Part shown: positions 37,468-47,100 of the stretch, piece after piece
Layout of the letters: each line of letters starts with the position of its first letter
Numbering within the stretch: the stretch's first letter is position 1
Origin: Petasospora fabianii
Lineage: Eukaryota; Ascomycota; Saccharomycetes; Phaffomycetales; Wickerhamomycetaceae
Assembly (NCBI GenBank): GCA_022641835.1
Contig: CP048715.1
Coordinates: 930,001-994,000, forward strand
Direction: 5' to 3'
DNA: 64,000 nt
Translations under genes and position numbers: made by a program
Notes under the pieces: generated by a model
Told to the model about the DNA's origin: nothing
Databases searched by the model: none
What the model saw: only the letters and a program-made list of their open reading frames with translations

Positions 37468-37560
37468 CCCCCCGGCGTGCCCTCTGCGGTCGATCCGGTA
37501 TACAATCTGTCTTCCTTCTTATACAACAAACACATACACATACAAATCACAACAATCACA

Positions 37561-38643
37561 ATGGGTGTTCAGGAAGTTCTCAAGAGAAAGAGCGGTGTCA
37601 TCGTCGGTGATGACGTTAAGGCTCTCTTTGACTATGCTCAGGAGAAGGGCTTTGCCATTCCAGCTATCAACGTGACCTCGTCCTCTACCGTGGTTGCTGC
37701 CCTTGAAGCTGCTCGTGACAATGGTTCTCCAATCATCCTTCAGACATCTCAGGGTGGTGCTGCCTACTTTGCCGGTAAGGGTGTCAAGAACGGTAACCAG
37801 GAGGCCTCCATTGCCGGTGCCGTTGCCGCTGCCCACTACATTAGATCCATTGCCCCAACCTATGGTATCCCAGTTGTTTTGCACACTGACCACTGTGCTA
37901 AGAAGTTGCTTCCATGGTTTGACGGTATGCTCGAGGCTGATGAGGCTTACTTCAAGGAGCACGGTGAGCCATTGTTCTCCTCCCACATGCTTGACTTGTC
38001 CGAGGAGACAGATGAGGAAAACATTGGTACTTGTGTCAAGTACTTCACTAGAATGGCCAAGATGGGTCAGTGGCTCGAGATGGAGATTGGTATCACCGGT
38101 GGTGAGGAAGATGGTGTTAACAACGAGCACGTTGAGAAGGAGTCCCTTTACACTTCCCCAGAGACCGTCTTCAAGGTTCACGAGGCTCTTGCCCCAATTG
38201 ACGCCAAGTTCTCCATCGCTGCCGCTTTCGGCAACGTTCACGGTGTCTACAAGCCAGGTAACGTTCAGTTGAGACCATCTATTCTCGGTGAGCACCAGGC
38301 TTACGCCAAGAAGGAGTTGAACTCTTCTGCTAGACACCCACTCTACCTCGTTTTCCACGGTGGTTCCGGTTCTAGTCAGGAGGAGTTCGACACCGCCATC
38401 AAGAACGGTGTTGTCAAGGTTAACCTCGACACTGACTGTCAGTACGCCTACCTTACTGGTATCAGAGACTACGTTCTTAACAAGAAGGACTACATCATGT
38501 CCCCAGTTGGTAACCCAGACGGTGAGGACAAGCCAAACAAGAAGTACTTTGACCCAAGAGTCTGGGTTAGAGAAGGTGAGAAGACCATGTCTGCTAGAAT
38601 CTCTGAGGCCTTGGACATCTTCCACACCAAGAACCAGATCTAA
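37561..38643 (+). CDS. FBA1: class II fructose-bisphosphate aldolase
   Basis: 360 residues (yeast 359). The zinc-dependent enzyme cleaves fructose-1,6-bisphosphate to dihydroxyacetone phosphate and glyceraldehyde-3-phosphate. The open frame starts earlier, but the ATG at 37561 gives MGVQEVLKRKSGVIVGDDVK, the normal N-terminus. Zinc and active-site motifs are present: PVVLHTDHCAKK (His and catalytic Asp), ISFG-like AAFGNVHGVYKPGNVQL, and LVFHGGSGSSQEEF. Codon use is extremely biased, which keeps the antisense strand open over almost the whole gene. Confidence 0.99.
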   Translation: MGVQEVLKRKSGVIVGDDVKALFDYAQEKGFAIPAINVTSSSTVVAALEAARDNGSPIILQTSQGGAAYFAGKGVKNGNQEASIAGAVAAAHYIRSIAPTYGIPVVLHTDHCAKKLLPWFDGMLEADEAYFKEHGEPLFSSHMLDLSEETDEENIGTCVKYFTRMAKMGQWLEMEIGITGGEEDGVNNEHVEKESLYTSPETVFKVHEALAPIDAKFSIAAAFGNVHGVYKPGNVQLRPSILGEHQAYAKKELNSSARHPLYLVFHGGSGSSQEEFDTAIKNGVVKVNLDTDCQYAYLTGIRDYVLNKKDYIMSPVGNPDGEDKPNKKYFDPRVWVREGEKTMSARISEALDIFHTKNQI

Positions 38644-39411
38644 GTATTTCTCACTTGCTCATCCACTCACTCATCCCTGCCCCGTGCCCTAAATTCACCT
38701 CCACTCACAACTATATAGCTCCGTGAGCACCAACTCCATTTCAATTGAACTTGTCTTTATCCTGTAAAAAAAAAACAATGACCAAGTTGCGTCGTAGCAA
38801 TAAAATAGCTACCACGATGATCCTCAAGATCAGTAGCTTGTTTACCGCATTAGGAAACTTGCCTAATTAAGCAAATTAGTCTGTTCACCGCGTTCAATTT
38901 CGCGACTCGTGAAGTTCGTCGACGATGAAATTTTCCAGCGGGTCTACGCTGGCTTGGAAGACGAAGGAATAGTTTAGAACTACCAACCAAAAAGTGTACT
39001 TGCGCTACTTGCCATCCGTTGCATCACTCTTGAAGTTGACAATAAGCCACTTCCCGAATCATTTGCAACCCGCAGCTCCTGCACACTTAGCCTTTCACAC
39101 CTCGAAAAAACTCACACACTCAGTCTACCTTCACGACGTGTCATAGCTCGCTGCCCTCTCCGCATTTGCCACCAGAGAACAGCAACGAACTCGTCACGAA
39201 CAGATAACTAAACTGTCGCTGGTACCAGAGATCTATACCTTACACAGCTCGAGACTACACTATTAGTGATTGTTCTCTTTTTTTGTTATAGACACTCCGT
39301 TCCGCCTCAGAGAATCACGCAAGCCAACTTGTTCATATATAAGTTTCGGTCAATTGATCTCTCACCATCACCAAAAACACACATACACATCACACATCAC
39401 ATCACATCACA
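38644..39411. other. DEF1 upstream region
   Basis: 768 bases between FBA1 and DEF1. There is no gene with recognisable product. The last 30 bases before the DEF1 ATG are a CACAT/CATCA repeat leader (39381-39410). Confidence 0.6.
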
Positions 39412-40570
39412 ATGTCCGAGACAGCAGCACAGAAGACGCCTGCTAACAGAAGGCCAAGAGGTAACTTTAGAAACCAGTCAAAGAAATCTAATGGTTCCTC
39501 AGATTCCGGTAACAGTGAATTGAAGCAAAAACTTTCTCTTCTTCAGGAACTCTTTTCAGACTGGTCTAAAGAAGATCTCACAGATTTGATTAACGAGTAC
39601 GATGTACTTGAGGTGATTATTGACAAAATCACAACTGGTGCCGTCCAAAAATGGGACGAGGTTAAGAAGCCATCGGAAAAGAAGAAGATCCAACAGCAGT
39701 TGAATCAGGAGCAACAGCTTCAGCAGCCTGTAAATATCAAGGAGAACGGTTCCATCCCACACAGAGAGAGAAGAGACAGAGCCGACAGAGAACACAAGCC
39801 AAGATCAGCAAAGCCAGTGACAAAGAAGTCTGAAAAACCAGCAACTTCAAAGTCTGCCCCAACAACAGCATCTACAAAAGCTTCAACTCCAGCAGTCGCA
39901 GCAGCAACTGCTGCCGCTGCCTCAGCAGGTGGTTCATGGGCCACTGCTCTCTCTGGTGGTAAGCCAAAGCCAACATCTGCCCCAACACAGACAGAAGAGG
40001 AGGAGACAAAGCCAGAGACAAATGAGGAAGAGACCGCCACATCTGAACAGCCACAGGAGAACACTGCTACACCTGCCGTTGAGGAGAAGGCTCCTGCCCC
40101 AGCACCAAAGCCATCTGTCACACCATCTACATCAAGCAAGTCTTGGGCTGCCATTGCCGCTCCACCAGCACCAAAGCCAGCACCAAAGAAGAAGGCTCCA
40201 GCTCCTAAGCCAAAGGATGAGGTTGCTGCTACCATTGAGACTACAGTTGAGGAGTCTGCTCCAGCTGCCGTTGAGGAGACCCCAGTTGAGGTTGTTGTTG
40301 AGGCCGTGAAGGAGGTTACCCTTGAGGAAACCCCAGTTGAGAATGCTTCGGCTCCAGTTGAGACCGCTCCAGCTGCTCAGGAGGAGGCTAAGCCAAGAAG
40401 AAAGTTCCAGCAGGAGGCTCCAGTTGTCTTGCCATCTTCTGGTAACCAGGCCGGTAACGTTTCTGGTATCTCTTTCGGTTCTTCTGTCGTTGAAGAACAG
40501 AAGCCAGTTGCTCAGCAGACTGAGGCTCAGGCTGCTCCAGCTCAGCAGCAGGCTCCAGCTCAGACCCAGG

Positions 40571-40601
<31 letters not shown>

Positions 40602-41316
40602 GCAGCATCAACAACAACAGCAGCAGCAGCAGCAGCAGTACCAGAACAACTACAACCAGGCTCAGCAGCCACGTCAGAACTACCAGAACTACCAACAGCA
40701 GCAGTTCCCAGTCCAGCAGCCAGTTCAGCAGGCTCCAGGTATTCCAAAGGGTTACGAGCAGTTCTACGGTTACCAGTCTATGCCAGGCTACAACTACGGT
40801 ATGGAGTTCCAGGGTGCTAACCAGTTCGGTAACCAGCAGAGAGAGGCACAGTCCTTGCAGTCTCAGCAGCCAGCTCAGCAGCAGTTCCAGCAGTCCCCAT
40901 ACGGTATTCCACCACAGGCTACCCCAGCTATGGCTGGTGCTGACATGAACACTGCTTCCCCAGTTTCTGCCTCCGTCCAGCCAAATGCTTCTCAGCCACA
41001 GCCAAACATGGGTTACCAGCCATACTACCAGAACATGCCATACATGTACTACACCCCACAGCAGCTCCAGCAGTTCTACTACCAGCAATCCATGGCCGCC
41101 GCTGCCGCTAACTCTTACGGCCAACAGCCAAAGGGTTACGGTTACGCTGGTGCCACTGGTGCCTCTGCCGGTTCCGCTGGTGCTTCATCTGCCGGTCAGG
41201 CTCCAGCTACTCCACAGCAGGCTGGTGCTCAGACTGCTCAGGCTAATGGTCAGTCTGAGGATGGTGCCTCTGCTGCTGGTAACTCTGCTGCTTCTCAGTA
41301 CCCACACTACCAGCAG

Positions 41317-41347
<31 letters not shown>

Positions 41348-41409
41348 CACAGAGCTACTACGGTGCTTATGGTAACGAGTACGCTCAGAACTACACTGGC
41401 CGTTGGTAA
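39412..41409 (+). CDS. DEF1: RNA polymerase II degradation factor Def1
   Basis: 665 residues (yeast 738). The N-terminal CUE domain (about 36-83) reads LQELFSDWSKEDLTDLINEY and VIIDKITTGAVQKWDEVKKP, a close match to yeast Def1. A Pro/Ala/Glu/Lys-rich region follows. The C-terminal half is Gln-rich, with a long mixed CAG/CAA polyQ block (about residues 386-408) and a second near the end (about 631-650), plus many Tyr-Gln-Gly segments. In yeast the C-terminus is clipped by the proteasome, and the N-terminal fragment then enters the nucleus and recruits Elongin-Cul3 to stalled Rpb1. Prion-like composition is visible. Confidence 0.95.
40571..40640 (+). repeat. CAG/CAA polyglutamine tract in DEF1
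   Basis: About 23 glutamine codons, CAG and CAA mixed and broken by one histidine codon. A similar shorter tract lies at about 41311-41349. Mixed codons suggest selection for the glutamine run itself and lower slippage than a pure CAG repeat. Confidence 0.85.
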
Positions 41410-41811
41410 TTTGTTGTCTTATGACTACTATCTCTGTCTCTGATATAGTTTAATGAGAAGATGTGAACGTACAACTGTAAAGAAGAAAGAAAAAGTTTTG
41501 CAATAGACACTTCGTTTTGTTAAATGAGAGTGTTGGAGCTGACTATGATGTAGTTGATAAAAGAGTTGATTAATTCCCAATTACCCATAACGTGTAATTT
41601 CCCAAAGTAGAAATTGTCGTTGAGCCGCAACACATGACAATATGTCCGGGGCCTTGCATACAAACGGAATCTTTTTCTCCACAACACCACTTGGTTCAAA
41701 GAGGCAATCTCTGAAGAAATTGTCCTATTCGACTAAATCTTGACCAATTGATTCCAGTTTAATTGAATCTCTGTTATAATACAGCGAGACACACACGCAC
41801 ACCCACACATA
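41410..41811. other. intergenic region DEF1/TFB6-like gene
   Basis: 402 bases, AT-rich, no gene seen. It ends in an AC-rich leader. Confidence 0.55.
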
Positions 41812-42669
41812 ATGGACAGCTACCCTGAATCACCGGGCTCCCCGCCACTCCCTGCCCCAGACACCGAAGTCTCAGTACCCAAGGGTGATATCCCTGCTGA
41901 AGATCTTGACTTCCTTGAGCTCAATCCAGATCTCTCAGCTAATTCAGTGACCCCTGGTGGGTTCATCGTGGAGGAAGTGAGTCCTGGAAAAATGGAGGTG
42001 GATGACAACGAGAGCAACGCCACACCACATATCTACGACAAGAGAGAGGATTTTGAACCAACGATTATACCATCACCAGCAATGCAAGGCTCAGGTGATG
42101 GGGTGTGGACTCGACACAGAAGGCTTTCCAACGCACAACAGTCCAAATTTATCAATTACCTCGATGATCGCTTTTTACAAATCCGTCGTCGATTTGTGCA
42201 ATCGCATGGACTCAACGAAGGTCATGGATATCAGACACTTGGTGAGCTTCTAGAAGACTTGAAACAGCTGGTTGATTTTGTTTGGTTGTCAATTGAGCCG
42301 CAGAATGCCCCAATCTTGACGCTTGATTCATACAAGGAACTCTCACCACCACTATTTGGACAAGTGGATTACCTCATCACAATTGCCAATGACCTCCTGG
42401 ATTACCTTGAACGTTTAGAGACCAATGATTCAGAGACAGGAGTACAGTTACTGAAGCTAGTTGACTCCCTGGATTCGAAGTTTGCAAGACTGCTTGACGG
42501 TACCATACCTGGAGGAAAGACAATGAGTGTGACCGAGTCTGTTAGACTCACAGCTATTGCAGAGAGGTCGAGAGTAGCTGTTGCCAACATGTTTGAGAAA
42601 CAGCAAATTGAGGGTTTCCATTATGAGCTGTCCAAGATTTATGAGAGGACTCTGGACAGAACGACTTGA
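41812..42669 (+). CDS. TFB6: probable TFIIH-associated protein Tfb6
   Basis: 285 residues. The first 95 residues are Pro/Glu/Ser-rich and probably unstructured. The rest is a compact helical domain: RRLSNAQQSKFINYLDDRFL, IRRRFVQSHGL, YQTLGELLEDLKQLVDFVWL, then LFGQVDYLITIANDLLDYLE, LLKLVDSLDSKFARLLDG, and a last part SVTESVRLTAIAERSRVAVA ... YELSKIYERTLDR. This pattern is what I recall of yeast Tfb6, the TFIIH partner that releases the Ssl2 helicase. The assignment rests on memory of the helical domain and is moderate. A conserved fungal protein of unknown role is the alternative. Confidence 0.6.
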   Translation: MDSYPESPGSPPLPAPDTEVSVPKGDIPAEDLDFLELNPDLSANSVTPGGFIVEEVSPGKMEVDDNESNATPHIYDKREDFEPTIIPSPAMQGSGDGVWTRHRRLSNAQQSKFINYLDDRFLQIRRRFVQSHGLNEGHGYQTLGELLEDLKQLVDFVWLSIEPQNAPILTLDSYKELSPPLFGQVDYLITIANDLLDYLERLETNDSETGVQLLKLVDSLDSKFARLLDGTIPGGKTMSVTESVRLTAIAERSRVAVANMFEKQQIEGFHYELSKIYERTLDRTT

Positions 42670-42820
42670 ATGCTAATGCCGATGCTAATGCCATTAGCAA
42701 TGCGAATGCTACAGTAGACATGAAGTAACCAAGAGCTTAAACCAGCCAAGCTATTTAACCCAACCGTGAAACCATTGCAAGAAAAAACCAGTTTTTATGG
42801 CAAATAGGACAACATCAACC

Positions 42821-43410
42821 TTAGATGAAGGTCTCGTATGGCTGTGGTGCCAAGGTAATAACCGGGTTGTTCTTAGTCTCAACAACGTGAGCAGGTCTTG
42901 GGTTACCAGGTTCACGCTTCAACTGAACAGTGATACCCTTCTCCTTAGCCTCCTTACGCTTCTGGTTGTTTGACTTAACACGACGCAAGAACTCCAATCT
43001 GGAATCGGAGTGCTTAACGTGTTCGACACCAACGTGGATCCTCTTCTCAATGTATCTGTTACCAACAATCTTGTAAAGAAGGACACCAACAGCAGAACGG
43101 GTCACATCAAACACGACACCGGTACGACCGTGGTAGAAGTAGTGTGGGAGACCCTTCTGGATAGCACCGTTGGCCTTGATATCGACAATGTCACCCTTCT
43201 TGTAGGTGTGGAGGTAGGTGGTGAGACCTGGAGCTCCATGCTTCTTGAAGTCCCTGGCGAATTTGTAACGAGTACGTCTGCGGTAACCGTGACTGGATTC
43301 AGTGTGTTAGTTATCTTGGGCACTAGTAGTCGGGTACATGACGTATACGGGGAGTATATCAGTCAGTCTGCATGCGGTGGATATGATTATGAGACGTACG
43401 TGTGAGCCAT
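42821..43410 (-). CDS. RPL21: 60S ribosomal protein L21 (eL21), one intron
   Basis: Exon 1 is 43410-43400 (ATGGCTCACAC) and exon 2 is 43292-42821. The 107-base intron has a GTACGT donor, an ACTAAC branch point and a CCAG acceptor. The junction codon is ACT, giving MAHTHGYRRRTRYKFARDFK. The protein has 160 residues, the same as in yeast. Exon 2 reads KKHGAPGLTTYLHTYKKGD, IKANGAIQKGLPH, VVFDVTRSAVGVLLYKIVGN, ending TLAPQPYETFI, all as in eL21. An early intron is typical of yeast ribosomal protein genes. A TBF1-type element lies 263 bp upstream. Confidence 0.97.
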
Positions 43411-44170
43411 ATTGTATTAGTGTGTGTCTAAGGTAGGGCCTCTGTGATGACTAGCTCTGAGCGACAACAGAGGATTCGAAGAAGTGAAAAAAAAACAGGA
43501 GTTCTAATCTCGTCGACGAGAATTACAGCAACCTTCTGGTTGTTGTCTGAACCAGGGATCGGTGGTAGTGCCAACATTCGATAAGCGGGGTTGCATCATC
43601 ATGGGGTCGCGCAAGAAACTTCTTGGCCTGGTTGTCCTAAAGGGTCGCTGTATTCATCACATGACTTGAGTATTAGGGTTTTTAATAGCTCCTTGTACAG
43701 TATAAATACAGCCTATAGCGCGTTATTCATATTAAATTGTTCTGTAATAAAGAGTGGCATGATCACACATGCGTAAGCAGTGCGTTGGGTATCCGTGTGA
43801 GGGATGTATCGGACCGGGTACTATCTTGGAACATTCATCGAGGGTGCGGTTTTTGATGTACATACTTAGTCAAGTGTAACATAACTAGATAGATTAGTGT
43901 CATAGACTTTGAAACATCCTAAGGGCAAAGTCGACTAGTTTAAAGGGAAACTGCGGTTGGGGATAGGGCCTTGGCGGTGTGCCACTATGATTGGCTCATG
44001 ACATCTGCAGAGAGCTGTTACGTTGTTGGTCGAAGAATCAATTATACTACGAGTAGCAAGATTAGTTAAATAAATTATGCAAACATTATCATGCACTTAT
44101 GCTATGTGGCTGACCACCATGCAACAAAATCAAAACAACAAAATCGTCAACGTTTTCTCTTTCATAATCG
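43411..44170. other. RPL21 upstream region / MOT1 3' region
   Basis: 760 bases without a recognisable gene. They hold the AACCCTAA element (43673-43680, minus strand) and a 14-bp palindrome TCTCGTCGACGAGA (43508-43521). I compared it by eye with yeast snRNAs and common snoRNAs and found no match. Confidence 0.55.
43673..43680 (-). promoter_or_regulatory. TBF1-type element (AACCCTAA) before RPL21
   Basis: TTAGGGTT on the + strand is AACCCTAA on the gene strand and matches ARCCCTAA, the yeast Tbf1 site. It lies 263 bp upstream of the RPL21 ATG. In yeasts such as Candida albicans, Tbf1 instead of Rap1 drives ribosomal protein genes. Confidence 0.6.
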
Positions 44171-47100
44171 TCATTTCAAGCTCTTAATGAAGCTATCCAA
44201 ATTGTACTCTTCATCGTACTGAGATTGATCCCAGAGTTCACCAAGCTCACCAATGACGGCACCAGCCTTGCCTGTCAAACCAGATTCATTGATGAGATCC
44301 TCCTTCACCTTAGCCTTACCATTACCCGTATCACCTTCAACATCTTCAGAAGGTTCCTGCTGACCACTCTGCTCAACATCGAACAAGTCCAACAACTGGT
44401 TAGTGTCCATAGAAGCCAAACCAGCATTCTGTTGACTCACAATGGTGGAAGCAATGTTCATCTTGAACTTTTGCAAACCCATAATCTTTTCCTCCAATGT
44501 GTCCTTCGTGATCAATCTATACACATTGACAACCTTCTTCTGACCCAATCTGTGCGCTCTATCCATAGCCTGCAAGTCATTCATTGGATTCCAGTCATGT
44601 TCAACAAAGATAACCGTGTCGGCACCCGTCAAGTTCAAACCTAAACCACCAACCTTGGTGGTGAGCAACAAGACGTCAATTGATGGATCCTGGTTGAACT
44701 TCTGAACAATCTTTTGACGATCTCTAGGATCAGTAGAACCATCCAACCTCATAAATGTGACAGATGGTAAGTGCTTACGCAACAAGTCTTCCTCAACCAT
44801 ATCAAGCATATCCTTCAACTGACAGAAGATCAAAGCACGATGTTGAGAAATGACATTGCCGAATCCTTGATCAGAACCCTTCTTAGTCTCAACATCAGCA
44901 GTACCGATACCACATTCGAGTAACAAGTTCTTCAATGCCATCAACTTAGGAGCATGCTTGATGTCATGCAATCCCAAACCAGTCTGTCTAAGGTATTTCT
45001 GAACATCATTGTACTGTGGATGAGACTCGTTCAATACAAGAGATGGATGGTTACAGAGCTTTCTCATGTACTGCAAAGCCTGGAAGATATGTGTCTTCTT
45101 CTCAGCGAGCTCAGATGTGTCCACTTCACTTGTAACAATGGTCTTCTGCTTCTTGGCAAAGTCGTTATACAACTGCTTTTGCAAATCACCAAGCTGACAG
45201 TAGTAATCCTGAATAATCTTTGGTGGCAAGTCCGACAACACCTCCTCTTTCAAACGACGGAGCATGAATGGTAACACCTGCTTGTGTAAAGCCTCCAAAG
45301 CAAGAGCTCCAGCCTCCTGTTCCTTGGATGAAGTTTTAGAGTTTCTGGAAGCCGCAATTGGTTTAGCAAACCTCTCTTGGAATAACTTCTCAGATCCCAA
45401 GAAGCCAGGCATCAAAAAGTCAAACAAGGACCACAACTCAAGCACGTTGTTCTGAATTGGTGTACCAGACAAAATCAATCTGTGATTGGCCCTGATTCTC
45501 TTGACAGACTTTGTAAGCTTGGAATTGGCATTCTTGATGATGTGACCCTCATCGAGGACACAGTAATTGTAATCCATACTGGACAAGAACTCAACATCGT
45601 TACGAGCAACATCGTAGGAAGTCACAACAATATCAACACCTTCAAACTTAGAGCGGAGACTCTGTCTCACAGATGGACCACCAGCATACACTAACACCTT
45701 CAGGAAGGAAGAGTACTGGTTGAACTCTTGCTCCCAGTGACCAGTCAAAGACGGTGGGCAGATGATCAATGTAGACAGTGGTCTGGTCTCAATGGATTTG
45801 GTAATCTTATAATCCTCAGCCCTCAAATGGTGATCACTGGCAACAATACAAATGGTTTGCAAAGTCTTACCCAAACCCATGTCATCACAAAGAATACCGT
45901 GCAAGTGGTATTTGTTTAAGAAAGCCAACCAGTTGACTCCTTCCTGCTGATACTTTCTTAAAGTAGCATCAATTGCAACTGGAAGTTCGAATGGCTTAGA
46001 CTTTGATGGATCCATCATCTGTTGAATGAAGTCACGCTCCTTCTCCCTTCCTTCTAATAATTCCTTTGGGACGTCTTCTGGGTCAGGAATACCAGCTTCC
46101 AATGGAACCAACTTGATGATGGAGGCGAATGTAGTAGTAGCTAAGACACGAACGTCCTTGTCAGCATCACTCATACGACCAAGTACAGGAACGATGAGGA
46201 AGATCACGTATGGCAAGATGTCAGAGTCCATAGTGTTTGAGAGATGATAGACAGCCTCAACACCACCCTGACGATCGGTGACACTACCAGCATTGTTGAG
46301 TAAAGGAAGTACCTCCTTGACGATAAATGGGATGGCCCTGGATGGAACAAGTCTCGAAAGAATGGCAAGGGTCTTGGCAGCTGAGTATCTGAATACTGAG
46401 TACTTGGATCTCAAACCGTTCAAGATGGATGGCAGCAAGTCGAAGAGCTTATCGTATAAGCTGGAATCCAAAGTTGGAGCCAAAGCTTTGACGACACCAA
46501 GTGCATCAACAACAAGCTGACCAGCAGCAGCCTCGATCTCGGTCACTGGCTCGCTACCAAGAACATCAAGTGGGTCGAAGATGATCTTCTTCAACTGTGG
46601 AACCTTCTGGAAAACTTCACTGCGGAAGGCAAGCAAAACATTCTCCAAGGCAAGTTTGGCACCTCTTCTCTTGATTCTGGCCTCGTGGAGAGCCTTTTCA
46701 AATGCGTGTTGGTCCGCAGCAGCTTCTTCCTTCTTGATGGAAAGGATGGAATCAGTAATGTTCATAGACGAGGAGAACTCTGGGACCTCAGAAGTGTCAA
46801 CACAAAGGAAACCACACAAGTTCTTCACAATCTTATCCGAGACATTGGACTTTCCGTTAGCAATAAGCTTTTGGATCAAGTCAGACACAGAGACAGCAGA
46901 GCGAATTTGCAAATCTTCAAGATCCTCGGACTTGATACTGTCCATCAAAGAGCGGATGAATGGGTTCAACTTCTTTGGCAAATCACTTAAAACAATAGCA
47001 GCAGAGGCGTAGTTGGCAAGAATAGCCGTGGACCGTTGAGATCTGACAGCCTTGGCTTCAGCGATAGCAGCCTCTGCCCTGACCTTTGCATCCTCCAGCG

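Larger units (their letters stand above)
36493..37560. promoter_or_regulatory. long FBA1 promoter region
   Basis: 1068 bases with no convincing gene. From left to right there is a TA-rich microsatellite (about 36581-36627), a GC-rich patch with repeated CCCGG (about 36640-36790, including the CCCGGGATATACCGGG dyad), a T-rich stretch, paired GCCGGATC/GAGCCGGATC copies (about 37200-37230), and finally a TATA box and a C/A-rich leader. FBA1 is a very highly expressed glycolytic gene, so a long promoter is expected. Confidence 0.65.

Noticed and set aside
37519-38625. 368-codon open frame antisense to FBA1
   Set aside because: It covers nearly all of the extremely codon-biased aldolase gene. Such bias removes stop codons from the opposite strand. 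Its translation is low-complexity Val/Leu/Ser/Trp sequence with no domain.
40132-41124. 330-codon open frame antisense to DEF1
   Set aside because: The leucine-rich translation is simply the complement of CAG/CAA codons. It is a shadow of the polyQ coding sequence.
43443-43551. Possible C/D snoRNA (GTGATGA ... TCTGA) upstream of RPL21
   Set aside because: The boxes are 100 bases apart, the flanks do not pair into a terminal stem, and no guide sequence could be assigned by eye.
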